Shown piece by piece: positions 50,201-60,977 of a stretch of DNA of 64,000 nt. Source of the DNA: Anaspis maculata (taxonomy: Eukaryota > Arthropoda > Insecta > Coleoptera > Scraptiidae); the NCBI GenBank assembly GCA_949128115.1, contig OX421967.1, positions 1,478,070 to 1,542,069 of the forward strand. Direction: 5' to 3'. The notes below the pieces were generated by a model. The model saw only the letters and a program-made list of their open reading frames with translations. It had not been told where the DNA came from and ran no database searches. The translations under genes were made by a program, and so were the position numbers. Position 1 is the first letter of the stretch; each line of letters starts with the position of its first letter.

Positions 50201-53200
50201 GCAAAAAGACTGCAGATTCTTTCGGCATGTGATACAAGATCCTGATGAAATACTGACCCAAACATACTTTAAATTGCGATTTCCGGGCACCGCACAGACA
50301 CCTCAAAGGTAACAGTGGCTCCAAAAATCTCTCTTCATTCCTGCATCCACGTTTGGCTGCACTTCCCTGCAGAAATGCAGATAAATCTTGCATTTTTCTG
50401 AGATAACTTGGATAAAACTTCGAAATCTTCTGGGGACATGGGGGCGAGCATGGTGTTGGGAGAGTACCATTGATTTCATGTGAAAATAGCACAGAGGAAT
50501 TTCAGACGCCACCAACCGCAGCCTCCCAGCATCCTCGTGGATGGCTACAAAAAAATTTGTTTCAGTTGAGTACATTAGAAAACACAGGATTATGCCATGA
50601 CAAGTGCTATGTACCCGCCATATGGAAAACTAACTGCGTTATTTTATAAACTGCTAATTCACTTGTAGCCAACCCACAACAGAGGCAGACTTCAGATGTT
50701 TTCCATATTATTATTCTAAATATTAAGTTGGACCTTGAACTTTGCGTTTCCCCATTTCGTGTTCTCTGTGCAGTCTAATGAGTAAATTGCTGAAAAAATT
50801 TGTACGAAAGAGGTCAGCCCCTAGTTTCCCTGCTGAGTTTCTTCACAGTTTCCCCAGGCTCTTTTAGTCTTTTTTCATAGACCCTCCGAGTTCCAAGCGG
50901 TTCACCTGGCGAGTGCCAATAGAAGAGTTCTCCTTGAGATCCTTCAACTTGTACAGAAGGGGTCCCTAGCAATTTAGCATTGGATTTATCCCTCAACGGA
51001 GTCATGTCTGGAATGCCACCATGTGTCATAGCCAGAGTAATATGGCTACAATCTATTTCCCATCGTCTGCTCCTATTTATTACATGAAGCGGTTCAGGCT
51101 TAGTCATTAAGCTAGGTTCAATTCACAAGAAAGAGAATAAACGACCTTCACCTTTTTCGTTTTTCTTTGTGCATTCCAAGGCTTAATCGTGTTGAAAGCA
51201 AGGGTCCGTACTCCATAACTTCTCGCAGATTTCATTCCTGCAAAAGATCAGTAATGATTGTGCTATTATTTAAAACAATTCCTCGTCTTTACCTCTTCAA
51301 CCGTGGATGTTCGAACCGGCCAACCCATCAACGTTCAAACCAATCCAACGGCACGCCACAACATACATGAAATAATGACTCGATCACCTCTCTTCAAGAC
51401 TCTGGCAGATTGTCCAAGTCCATAGGAATGACGCTGTCTCACCTTGTTCTTGTTCAAAAAATCACTTTGTGAAAAATGATCTCCAATGTTTCCACAAACA
51501 ACGAAGGACGGTTAGTATCTACAACCATTTACTACGTAGTGTCACTTGTCTGGCAAATATTCTTCCATTTCCGTCGCAATTGGGGGTCCCTGGCGGAGCG
51601 AAAAAAAGTTTTGTTCGTTGCCTCCATAGCATAGCTGTTCCTTCCGGGGAACTCTTCTCCTGTCCTCCATGTAGCCCTATAGCTAAACAAAACAGACCTA
51701 TTTCAATTTTGGGATGTAGCGCCTGTGTCAGCCAACCTTTACCTGTTAATATTGCACTTATTTCCGTACACAGGACACCAGAATACACCACTGGAATACA
51801 CCCACTTTTACTGTTACATCTTACAAAAAACTGACCTCACGGAAAGCCGCCGCGCCATAGTTAATGGAAGTATGAAAGCCGCGAAAATGCGCCGTCGCCT
51901 TTTCTCACGTGTCAGGGCGATCCCCAAGCTCGTGCTGCGCGCTTTTCAACCTGAACTGAGTTTCAACCTCACAGACGTCTGAAACGGTGACAGTTGGATT
52001 ATGTCAAACATTTAAAATTCGTAGTCGCAATCTGTTTGTGTAAAATCAAGTAGCCCCGTCCGGTGCATAATGACGTCATCGCGCAGGTGACAGATGGGTG
52101 CATGGAAGTTGCATACCTAACAGTTTTTGTGTTTTAAATTTACAAAATAAAATAAACTATCAAGAATTTCGAAAAACCGTTCAGTCTATGGTGCTATTTG
52201 GCTACCAAAGCATCATTGGAGGCAATAAAAAAAAATCGTGCAAGGACCCTATTCGACAGTTTTTGCTCTTGATTATTATAAACGTTGTACTGGAGCCGTG
52301 TACAAAAAACTAGCTTTGTGAGTGGTGAATTGGGTTTAGTTTTGGATCAAGACAGTGCCAGTCAAAGATGGCTTTGGAATTGAGACAGTCAGGGCGTATC
52401 TTTGTTAATTTTCGCGATAAACCACTCGAGTTTGGTTTCTAAAAATGCAGAATTTTGACAGGAATTCAAATTTGGAATTTTTAAATTGATATCTGTCAAA
52501 ACATTTGCTGAAATTAATGAAATACCAAGTTGTTTAAAGAAAATTGCAGCGTTTTTACGACGAGATTTCTTTTGTGATTTGATTTTTGAAAGTGTTGTCA
52601 AATTTTGAACATTTCCAGTGCAGTTTTGGAACTTTCAGGTCAAATTTTTGTGTAAGCCAAGTTTTGAGCTTCCAAGCAAATTTGAATATTTCTTGGCCAT
52701 TTTGGGAATTCTTCGGCCCAATTTCACACCAGTCAAGTCTAGCACCTTTTCAGTCAGATTATGAAATTTTCAGATCATATTTCACAACTTTCCAATCAAA
52801 TTGTGAAACTTTGATAATACAAGTTTTGAAACTTTCATGAATTTTGAAACTGTGCTGAAATTGCCAAAATTTAGACAAATTTTTAAACTTTATAACAAAA
52901 CAGTCGAACGTTTTCACCAAGCTTCAAAACCTTCCAACCAAATTTTGAAATTTTCAGATAGATTTTGGAACTTTTTACTGACATTCTGGAACTTTTGAGC
53001 CAAATTTTGAAACTTTTCAGTCAAATTGCTATATTTTCAGTCAGTTTTTAAACTTTTTGGTCAAATTTTGAAACTTTGATTCATTTTGGAACTTCAATCT
53101 GGTTTTAAACCGAGTTTTAAACTTTTCACCCAAATTTGTAAAATTTTCGTTCATTGATAAATTCAATTTTTTAGTTCCATTTTTTCATTAGGTTTAGATG

Positions 53201-56200
53201 ATTTCTCAAAGTCTTGCCGATGCCACAGGTTTTTGATGTTTTTATTATTGGTCGGCGCGCGTTTCGGCACTTTTCCATTTTTTCAATATGAATTTGAAAT
53301 TTTTGAATTAAAACTTGAATTTCACAATTGAATTTTTAAAACTTTTTTATCCAACTTTCAGATAATTTTTGAAACTGTCTATTAAAATTTTGGAACTTTT
53401 CAGGGAAGTTTTGAAATATTCAGTCAAATTGGGAATTTCTTAGCCAAATTTTCAAACTGGTCGAACTTTGAAAATGTTCAGTGCAACTTTGAAGCTTACT
53501 TCCAGCAAATTTTGAAACTTTTTGTTGCCATTGTGAAACTTTCTAGACAAATTTTGATACTCCGTAATCGAATTCTTCGAAAACGAAGCGAAAACTGTAC
53601 GATAACTTTGGAACTTTGGCCTAATAATTTAGTTCTAAAACTTTCTACACGAATTATGGATTTTGAACTTTCTGTTTTTCAAAAATGTGAAACTTGGACA
53701 AAATTTTCTAGTTGGAAGTCAATTTCTTTTGGTGGCCATTTTGGAACTTTACTGAAATTGCGAAACTTTTTAGCCAAATTTAGAAAATGCTCAGTCATAT
53801 GTGGGAAACTTTTTGAAACTTCATAAACCATCTACCTAATGGGGTACTTGCTCATTTTTTTTATTGACTTAATCGATAGTGTGGTTGAAAATAATGTACC
53901 CGTATTTTTTCTTTTTTCTAAATTTCCAAAATTGCGGCCGTGATGCGTGTTTTAAAAATATATTTGTGACGTCACAAATATACTAAAAACTCAAGAAACA
54001 GCACTGTTGGATTGGAAACTCAAAAAACTGTTTAAGTGACATTACAATATTTGAAAAATACAGATATGAAAATCCCACTGCCGTTTTCCTACTGTTACTA
54101 ACCCTTTGAAAAATAAAAAATTGAAAAAATCTTTTCAACCAATGTATATATTTTCCGGAAATTTTCAGGAAATACTCTATCACTCTTGTTGATGAATTAA
54201 AGTATTTTCAGTCAAATCTGTTTCATTGGCAAGTACCCCATTATTGAAGTTGTGAACAAATTTAGACGATTTTCGAAATTCTTCACCCCTTGTTTTAGCC
54301 CCTCTAGTCAGATTTTGCAACTTTTCAGTCAAATTTGTATTTAAGTTGTCTAATTGTGGAACTTTTTGGGCACATATTGAACCTTTTTAGCTGAATTTTG
54401 AAATTTTCAGACAAATTTTGAAACTTTGTGCTGAAATTGTGGCACTTTTCAGCTAGATTTTGATAGTTGCTCGAATTTTGAAACTTTCCAACCAAATTGT
54501 GAATCTCTTTGGGCAATTTCCGAAACTTTTTGCCCAAATTTTGGAATTTTGGTCCAATTTTGAAACTTTTCGATTTGAGCTGAAATTTGGAACTTTTTAG
54601 TCAAATTGTAAATTCTCCAAACCAAAGTGTTTTTCCTGACAAATTTTGAAACTTCAGTAAAATTGTGAAGCTTTTTTGCCAAGTTTTGGGTTTTCAAGTC
54701 GAATCCGAATAATTTCTTTGGCACAATAATTTGTGATCCAGTCAGATTTTGCACCTTTTCAAATTGTGAAACTATTGGCAAAATTTTCCAATATTGGTTT
54801 AGTTTTGAAGCTTTTCAGTCACATTGTGAAACTTTTTGGCCAAATGTTGAAATTTGAGGCCAATTTTGAAGAGTTTTTTTTGAAGTTCAGCAAACTTTTA
54901 AAAGTGTTCATTCAAAATAAAAATCGATGGTTTTGGTTTTTCCTCCTCAACACTTTTCAGTCAAATTCTAAAACCTTCCAGTCTAAATTTGAATATTATT
55001 AGTCGCAGTGAAACTTTTTTTAGTCTAATTTTGTAGTCAAACGTTTAAATTTTTTGTGCATATAATCGATAAAACTTTCCAGTCATTGTGAGCTTTCTTC
55101 AGCCAAAAGCCAAATTTTCTTAAAAGTTTTGGCTCTTTACTGAAATTGTGTAACTTTTTAGCCAATTTCAGAACCTTTTTAGCTAGGTGCATTGTTTCAA
55201 CTTTTCAGGCCCATTTTTAAACTTTCTTGTTGAATTGTCTAACTTGAGCCTACGTTTGGATCTTTTTTGTCATGATTGGTTCAAACAACAATAGAAAACT
55301 GTCACTTTCACTACTGTTAGAATGTCAGACTTGACAGATGAATTAAATATTCGGTCAAATTTTGTAACATTTGAATTTTGAAGCTTTAAACTTCGAGTCA
55401 TGTTGGGGCTTCCCAGCTTAATTTCAAAGCTTTTAATCAAATTTTTCAACATATGAACTTTGAAGCTTTCCACTGAAATTGTGACATGTTTTTGGGCAAA
55501 TTGTGAATCTTGAGCCAAATTGTAAAACTTTGAGGACCAAATTTTTTTAAATTTACTGAAATTGCGCAACTTTCAGACAAATTTTCAAACTTTTAAATTA
55601 TGTTGGGGAACTTTTTGACTAAATTTCAAAACTTTGTAACCAAATTTTAAACTTCAATTCCTTTATTTGTTCCCTCGTAAATACAAGAAATACCCGTGGA
55701 GGGCGTGGGACATGTCAAATTATCAACAATAAACTATAATACCTACAATAACAAAACAAAAAAACTATATACAATAACAAGAGATACTCGAAGATAAATC
55801 ACTAAGAGTGTAATATAATCTTAATATAAATAAAAGAAAATAAATATGCAAGACATAACGCTATACAATAAACACTTAATTAAAAACTTATCACAGAGAA
55901 TAGAAGACGAAGCAGAAACCAGAGTCATCCCCGTAGGCTACCCACCCCGTCATCGGAAAAATATTCAGAGAGAGAATAATACATAATAATCTTCGAACAG
56001 ATTTTGAAACTTTTCACTGAAATTGCGGTACTTCTAAACTTTCTAGTCAAATTTTGAAACCTTCCAATCATTTTGGGGATACTTGAGATCAAATTTTGAG
56101 ACTTTTTCACTAAACATTTGAAACTTCTGACAAATTTTGATACTTTTTGGTCTTATTTGTGGATCTTTGGTCCAATTTTGAACCTTTTTAGTCGAGTTGT

Positions 56201-58141
56201 GAAACTTTTCATCCGAATTATGAAACTTGCTGTCAACTAACTTTTGGCAAATTGTTAATTTTTTAAACTAAATTGTGACAGATTGTAAAACTACTGATCT
56301 AATTTGTAACTTTTTTTTTTAAATTTTCCAAACCAATCTTGTTTTTTACTGAGTCAAATTCTGACACCTTCAAGTGTTGTCAAATTGTAAAATTTTTTCT
56401 CGAAATTTTTTGGTTGAATTATGAACTTTTCTAGTCACATTTTTGAGTTTCTTTAGTCTAATTTCAAAGCTTTTCGATCAATTTGTGAAAAATTTAGCCT
56501 AATTTTAAAGCTTTTCAATTTTTCTGCGAAACTTTTGGCTAAATTTTGAAATTCCATGAAATGTTCGAATTTTGTAGCTTTCTTTCAAAATTGTGAAATG
56601 TTTTTGGTCAAATTACATTACTTTCAGACAAATTTTAATGCTTTTTACTGAAATTGTGGAACTTTGGTCTAGACACGACAATAATATTGCAAAACTCTTC
56701 AGCCATATTTGGAACCTTTTTAGCAAAATTGTGAACCTTTGGTAAAAATTTTTCTTTCGTCAAACGATATTTTTAATTTTTTTATGTGTAATTTTTCCTC
56801 TTCAATCGAATTGCTCAGTTTTCTAAAAGCTGTTGAAAGTAAAATTGCAAACTTTTTCAGCTGATTGAAACAAGTTGAATTCTAAAATTCTCCGATTTGA
56901 TTTTTTGTCACATTTTGAAACTCTCAAATCAAATTTTGATACCTAGTCGAATTTTGAAGTGATATTCCTACTGGTTCTAAATTATTCCACGAATATTGTG
57001 ATGACTACAGCGTGATCATTTTTTATTTCAGGTCGCTGACTTTGGCTTGGGTCGGGCATTTGGCGTGCCGGTGCGGGCGTACACCCACGAAGTGGTCACC
57101 CTGTGGTACCGAGCACCCGAAGTCCTGCTCGGCTCGGCCCGGTACTCGTGCCCCATCGACATCTGGTCGCTCGGCTGCATCTTCGCCGAAATGGCCACCA
57201 AACGCCCCCTGTTCCAGGGCGATTCCGAAATCGACCAGCTGTTTAGGATATTCCAAGTGAGTATTTTCACTTAATGTCTTTTACACTAGACAGCTAGCTG
57301 CCAAGATGTTAGCATAAAGTTACGTACCATTCGTACACTCGGCAGCAAAAATAGCGCCCATGCTATTCATACCGAAGATATTTGTTCGCCCTGCTCTACC
57401 GTAGTAGGTATGTATGTACTCAAGATAAAGAAAGCAATGTCGCCCTTGTAGAGGACTAAGTCAACAAACCGGGTGTTGGGTCAACGGCCTTTTGTGTTCT
57501 TTCTACCAACATAATAAAACGATATTTGAATACTTTGTGTTCAGGTTGCAACATATATACTTAATTACTGAAAAATAGAAATGCTTGGCAACAGTTTCAA
57601 GTCCAATAGTGATGCAAAAGGGCGAGGTTCATGTCGGCACTTTCCATTGTTGAACGTTTGAATGGTTTATTGAAGGGCAATTATGATGATAACAAAGGCA
57701 GCGTTGCTTTATTTATCCTGAGTACTACTACTACTACCTACCGGCCAAGCAAATAGTCGTCTTCTTCGTGAATCAAGTGGACGCTATTTTTGCTGCCGAG
57801 TGTACCAACAACACATTTTACCATTGCTCTAATGAAAAAAGCCGTGAAACATATGTACGTTTGATTTTCAATTTTAATTGCTTTTTTCGCAGGTTCTGAT
57901 GACGCCAAACGACGAACTGTGGCCGGGCGTGTCCGGCCTGCCCGAATTCAAAGTCACCTTCCCCAAGTGGGCCAACTACGATCTCGAGGGCCGCCTGAAG
58001 AACATGAGCGACGACGCCATCGACTTGCTGAAGAAGACGGTCATTTACGATCCGGCCAAGCGAATCTCGGCCAAGAAAATCGCCCTGCATCCGTACTTGA
58101 GGGACGTGGACAGGTCCGTGAAGCCGGTCTTCAAATCATAA
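47290..58141 (+). CDS. Cdk1 (cdc2) cyclin-dependent kinase
   Basis: Coding exons: 47290-47417, 47729-48047, 57032-57256, 57893-58141. The total is 921 nt, or 306 residues, and the phases agree. Motifs: the glycine loop GEGTYG with T21-Y22 (the inhibitory T14-Y15 pair of human CDK1), ATP lysine K40 in VAMKK, the full cyclin-binding PSTAIRE at 52-58, a catalytic loop reading HRDMKPQN (D134), DFG at 152-154 and the activating threonine in [11 protein letters not shown] (T167). GLGRAFG and [10 protein letters not shown] match insect Cdk1. Two oddities: Met135 where HRDL is almost universal, and a 7-residue N-terminal extension before [11 protein letters not shown]. An inner ATG at 47311 would give the usual start. 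The enzyme drives entry into mitosis with cyclin A/B. Intron 2 is 9 kb. The gene looks functional. Confidence 0.95.
47545..47640. promoter_or_regulatory. Cluster of X-box-like palindromes in Cdk1 intron 1
   Basis: Three 13-bp near-palindromes occur: GTTGCTTAGTAAC (47550-47562), GTTGCTTGGCAAC (47582-47594) and GTTACTAAGCAAC (47614-47626), followed by GGTTGCCAAGG. They resemble RFX factor X-boxes (GTNRCC-spacer-RGYAAC). The first and third also pair as a hairpin around the second, so a small foldback repeat is the alternative. Confidence 0.45.
48048..48402. other. Start of Cdk1 intron 2
   Basis: AT-rich sequence with A-tracts after a GTATAC donor. No exon seen. Confidence 0.4.
48403..52253. 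mobile_element. Possible DNA transposon bounded by inverted 18-bp ends
   Basis: AATAGGGTCCTTGCATGA at 48403-48420 is matched in inverse by TCGTGCAAGGACCCTATT at 52236-52253 (one mismatch). The block in between has coding-like exons on the minus strand. It also has two TGACGTCA sites inside AATGACGTCATCGCG blocks (about 48596 and 52070). No clear target duplication is visible at the ends, so a nested host gene flanked by chance repeats cannot be excluded. Confidence 0.4.
48909..51858 (-). CDS. Nested minus-strand exon cluster with THAP-like features (model incomplete)
   Basis: Several blocks read as coding, but I cannot join them all. First blocks: 51858-51836 (ATG GCG CGG), 51790-51743 and 51682 to about 51545. 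Spliced, these give a short protein with spaced cysteines and [18 protein letters not shown], which resembles the middle of a THAP zinc finger. A block near 51450-51330 reads [13 protein letters not shown] and then SARVLKRGD, like a THAP C-terminus, but the join needs an uncertain intron or a frameshift. Further blocks: 51107-50814 ([37 protein letters not shown], stop); about 50490-50350 ([19 protein letters not shown]); 49707-49588 ([22 protein letters not shown], stop); and 49154-48909 ([21 protein letters not shown], stop). No part matched a transposase I know. A CRE-like TGACGTCA about 215 bp upstream could be its promoter. Confidence 0.4.
52590..57010. repeat. Short degenerate repeat filling the rest of Cdk1 intron 2
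   Basis: About 4.4 kb of units of 20-35 bp of the type TTTTGAAACTTTTCAGTCAA, with variants such as AAATTGTGAAACTTTTTAGC. They are broken by non-repeat inserts at about 53860-54240 and 55660-55975. No coding content was found. Confidence 0.8.
55660..55975 (-). mobile_element. Possible 3' end of a non-LTR retrotransposon
   Basis: This insert interrupts the short repeat. Read on the minus strand, it ends with a CACGCCCTCCACGGGTATTT block, then TACGAGGGAACAAATAAAG, which looks like a LINE 3' untranslated tail with a poly(A) signal. No reverse transcriptase is present. This is a weak call based on composition. Confidence 0.3.
57334..57804. mobile_element. MITE with 21-bp inverted ends in Cdk1 intron 3
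   Basis: The left end CACTCGGCAGCAAAAATAGC (from 57336) matches the inverse of the right end GCTATTTTTGCTGCCGAGTG (to 57802). TA flanks both ends (57334-57335 and 57803-57804), as expected for a Tc1/mariner-type target duplication. The interior of about 430 bp has no transposase. The element makes up most of intron 3. Confidence 0.75.
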
Positions 58142-58648
58142 AAAGAAACGACTCTCGAACAAAGGAACAAAACAAAAATCTATAACGTTATAATTTTTTT
58201 TTATATACGTGTGTATCAATAATTAGACTAGGTTATTTATATTATTTCTTTTTTTCTTTTATTTTCTTTCTGGTCTCTTTCTAACCATGTTGTTTTTATG
58301 ATAGTAATCTCTTGAGTTTTCTTAGCTTAGGTAAAATATGATGATTCTGCATACGATTTTTTTTATGTGTACGAATGATGATAAATGCAGAACATAAAGA
58401 TCTGTGGGTAGCGCGCGCTGGTAAAGCAAAATACATTATAAATTTTACGAGGTTGACGGTTCGCATTTTTGTGATCACACACCATAATCCAATTTCCAAA
58501 GTGTTGCTAAATTGTGAAAGAGGGTTGAGAGTTCTGTTTCAGCTAAGAAAACTTGAATCTCTAGTTGTGATAGAAGCCAAAATTTTACCTCTGAGGGAAA
58601 TTATAAGAAAACGTGTGAATAAATTCGAATATTTTTTTACTGCACAAA
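58142..58648. terminator. Shared 3' region between Cdk1 and the TTC12-like gene
   Basis: The two genes converge here with 507 bp between stop codons. The best plus-strand AATAAA is at 58618-58623, close to the stop of the opposing gene. TTTATT runs near 58250 could serve the minus strand. The 3' ends of the two transcripts therefore probably overlap. Confidence 0.45.
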
Positions 58649-60977
58649 TCACTTTTCCAATTTCTCAACGTACTCTTCGATAAATTCCACATGGTTCTTG
58701 TTTCGTTCCTTGGCTTCGGACACGGACTCTCGGAATTTGTCCTCGTCCCCCTTGACCTTGTAGATTTTGGCCTTGAGCAGCCAGGCCTTCATGCTGTTTT
58801 CGTTCAGCCGCAGGGCCAGTTCGACGTCTTCCAGGGCCTTGTCGTAAAATTTCAGGTTGATGTACGTCAGAGCCCGATTGTTGTACAGCATGGGACTGTC
58901 GCGGATCTGCTGGATGGCCTTCGTGTACAGGGTGAGCGCCTTTTCGTATTCTTCGCGGCGGAACGCCTTGTTGGCTTGCGTCTTCAGCGTCTCCATGCGC
59001 TCCCTGCGCCGCAGCTTGTCCTTGTACCGCTTGTCGGCGTCCTTTTCGACTTCAGCCATGAAAGCTTCTGCAAAATTGAACTCGTTTAATCGGCAGTAAA
59101 CTGGGCACGCGTGAAGTGTAAGTATGCGTCAGGTCTAATCAGCTCGCGTCAAGTCTATATTCAAGCTCGCGGCGTCAGGTCTATCTGCAATCAAGCACAC
59201 GGCGTCAGGTCTATCTGCATTCAAGCACACGGCGTCAGGTCTATCTACAATCAAGCTCGCGGCGTCAGGTCTATCTACAATCAAGCTCGCCTCAGGTCTA
59301 TCTACAATCAAGCTCGCGGCGTCAGGTTTATCTGCAATCAAGCTCGCTGCATCAGGTCTACGTACAATCAAGCTCGCGGCGTCAGGTCTATCTACCATCA
59401 AGCTCGCAGCGTCAGGTCTATCTACAATCAAGCTCGCGGCGTCAGGTCTAGCTACAATCAAGCTCGTGGCGTCAAGTCTATCTACAATCAAACTCGCGGC
59501 GTCAGGTCTATCTACAATTAAGCTCGCGTCAGATCTATCGACAATCAAGCTCGCCGCGTCAGGTCTACGTACCATCAAGCTCGCGGCGTCAGGTCTATCT
59601 ACCATCAAGTTCGCAGCGTCAGGTCTATCTACAATCAAGCTCGCGTCAGGTCTACCTACGATCAAGCTCGCGGCGTCAGGTCTATCTACCATCAAGCTCG
59701 CAGCGTCAGGTCTATCTACAATCAAGCTCGCGGCGTCAGGTCTAGCTACAATCAAGCTCGCGGCGTCAGGTTTATCTACAATCAAGCTCGCGGCGTCAAG
59801 GTCTATCTACAATCAAACTCTCGTCAGGTCTCTCTACAATCAAGCTCGCGGCATCAGGTCTACCTACAATCAAGCTCGCGGCGTCAGGTCTATCTACAAT
59901 CAAGCTCGTCTCAGGTCTATAAACAATCAAGCTCGCGGCGTCAGGTCTATCTACAATCAAGCTCGCGTCAGATCTATCGACAATCAAGCTCGCCGCGTCA
60001 GGTCTACGTACAATCAAGCTCGCGGCGTCAGGTCTATCTACCATCAAGCTCGCGGCGTCAGGTCTATCTACAATCAAGCTCGCGGCGTCAGGTCTAGTTA
60101 CAATCAAGCTCGCGGCGTCAGGTTTATCTACAATCAAGCTCGCGGCGTCAAGGTCTATCTACAATCAAGCTCGCGGCGTCAGGTCTATCTACAATCAAGC
60201 TCGCCTCAGGTCTATATACAATCAAGCTCGCGGCGTCAGGTCTGCCTACAATCAAGCTCGCGGCGTCAGGTCAATTTACAATCAAGCTCTCGGCGTCAGG
60301 TGCATTTACAATCAAGCTCTCGGCGTTAGGGCTATCTACAATCAAGCTCGCGGCGTCAGGTCTATCTACAATCAAGCTTGCGGTGCCAGGTCTATCTACA
60401 ATCAAGCTCGTGGTGTCAGGTCTGTCTACAATCAAGCTCGCGTCAGGTCTACCTACAATCAAGCTCGCGGCGTCAGGTCTCTACAGTCAAGCTTGCGTCA
60501 GGTCTACCTACAATCAAGCTTGCGTCACATTAACCTACAATCAAGCCCGCGGCGTCAGATCTATCTACAGTCAAGCTCGTGGCGTCAGATCTATCTACAG
60601 TCAAGCTCGTGGCGTCAGGTCTAACCAAGTCTAGTCGAGCACGCGTCTAGTCTAGTAAAACACGCACAGTTCTAGACTAATCAATTTTCAAGAGACTTGT
60701 AGTAAATACCTTGAGACTGTGTGGCGGGGCTCTCGTCCTTGTGCAGAGCCTTTTCGTTGAGCAGCGTCCTGTCCGCCACGACCTTCAGTTCCACGTTGTC
60801 CCCGTCGAGGATGATCTTCGGCAGTTTGTCTTCTCCCAGCAGACGCTTGGCTTCCAGGTCTCCTATTTCTTGCTCCCTCTTGTCTCCCGAGGCCAGTTTC
60901 TGCACAATGTCGCTCACCGTGTTCACCCTGTGCATGAAATTGTTGAATTCCTCGTGCATTTCGTCCAGTTTCGGCAT
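58649..60977 (-). CDS. TTC12-like TPR protein, short form
   Basis: Two coding exons on the minus strand: 60977-60710 and 59067-58649, joined in phase 1. The product is 228 residues. The N-terminal half contains a helical segment (MHEEFNNFMHRVNTVSDIV) typical of the TTC12 start. Across the splice junction it reads EAFMAEVEKDADKR, which matches the EAFLASVEKDAKER signature of vertebrate TTC12. Three TPR repeats follow (about residues 105-205: ANKAFRREEYEKALTLYTKA, MLYNNRALTYINLKFYDKA, MKAWLLKAKIYKVKGDEDKF). The protein stops after the TPRs, whereas vertebrate TTC12 is about 700 residues with a C-terminal ARM/HEAT part. In vertebrates TTC12 helps pre-assemble axonemal dynein arms in the cytoplasm. 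Whether this short form keeps that role, or has become a general TPR co-chaperone, cannot be told. The start is the first ATG after upstream stops. Confidence 0.85.
59115..60640. repeat. 30-bp minisatellite filling the TTC12-like intron
   Basis: About 50 tandem copies of AATCAAGCTCGCGGCGTCAG plus GTCTATCTAC. A 27-bp variant lacks three bases of the GCGGCG, and a few copies carry a one-base insertion (GTCAAGGTC). Because 30 is divisible by three, long open frames appear on both strands (216 and 287 codons). These encode 10-residue repeats, which I regard as by-products. Confidence 0.92.

Noticed and set aside
50109..50312. Plus-strand 67-codon frame in the nested exon region
   Set aside because: It starts at a random ATG and has no splice-site support. 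The minus strand in the same area gives more coding-like blocks.
52590..56110. Lys/Phe-rich frames on both strands in Cdk1 intron 2
   Set aside because: They arise from the TTTTGAAACTTTTCAGTCAA-type repeat.
59135..60329. Long open frames (216 codons minus, 287 codons plus) of 10-residue repeats
   Set aside because: They are read-outs of a 30-bp intronic minisatellite. Both strands are open at once, and one-base insertions shift the frame between units.
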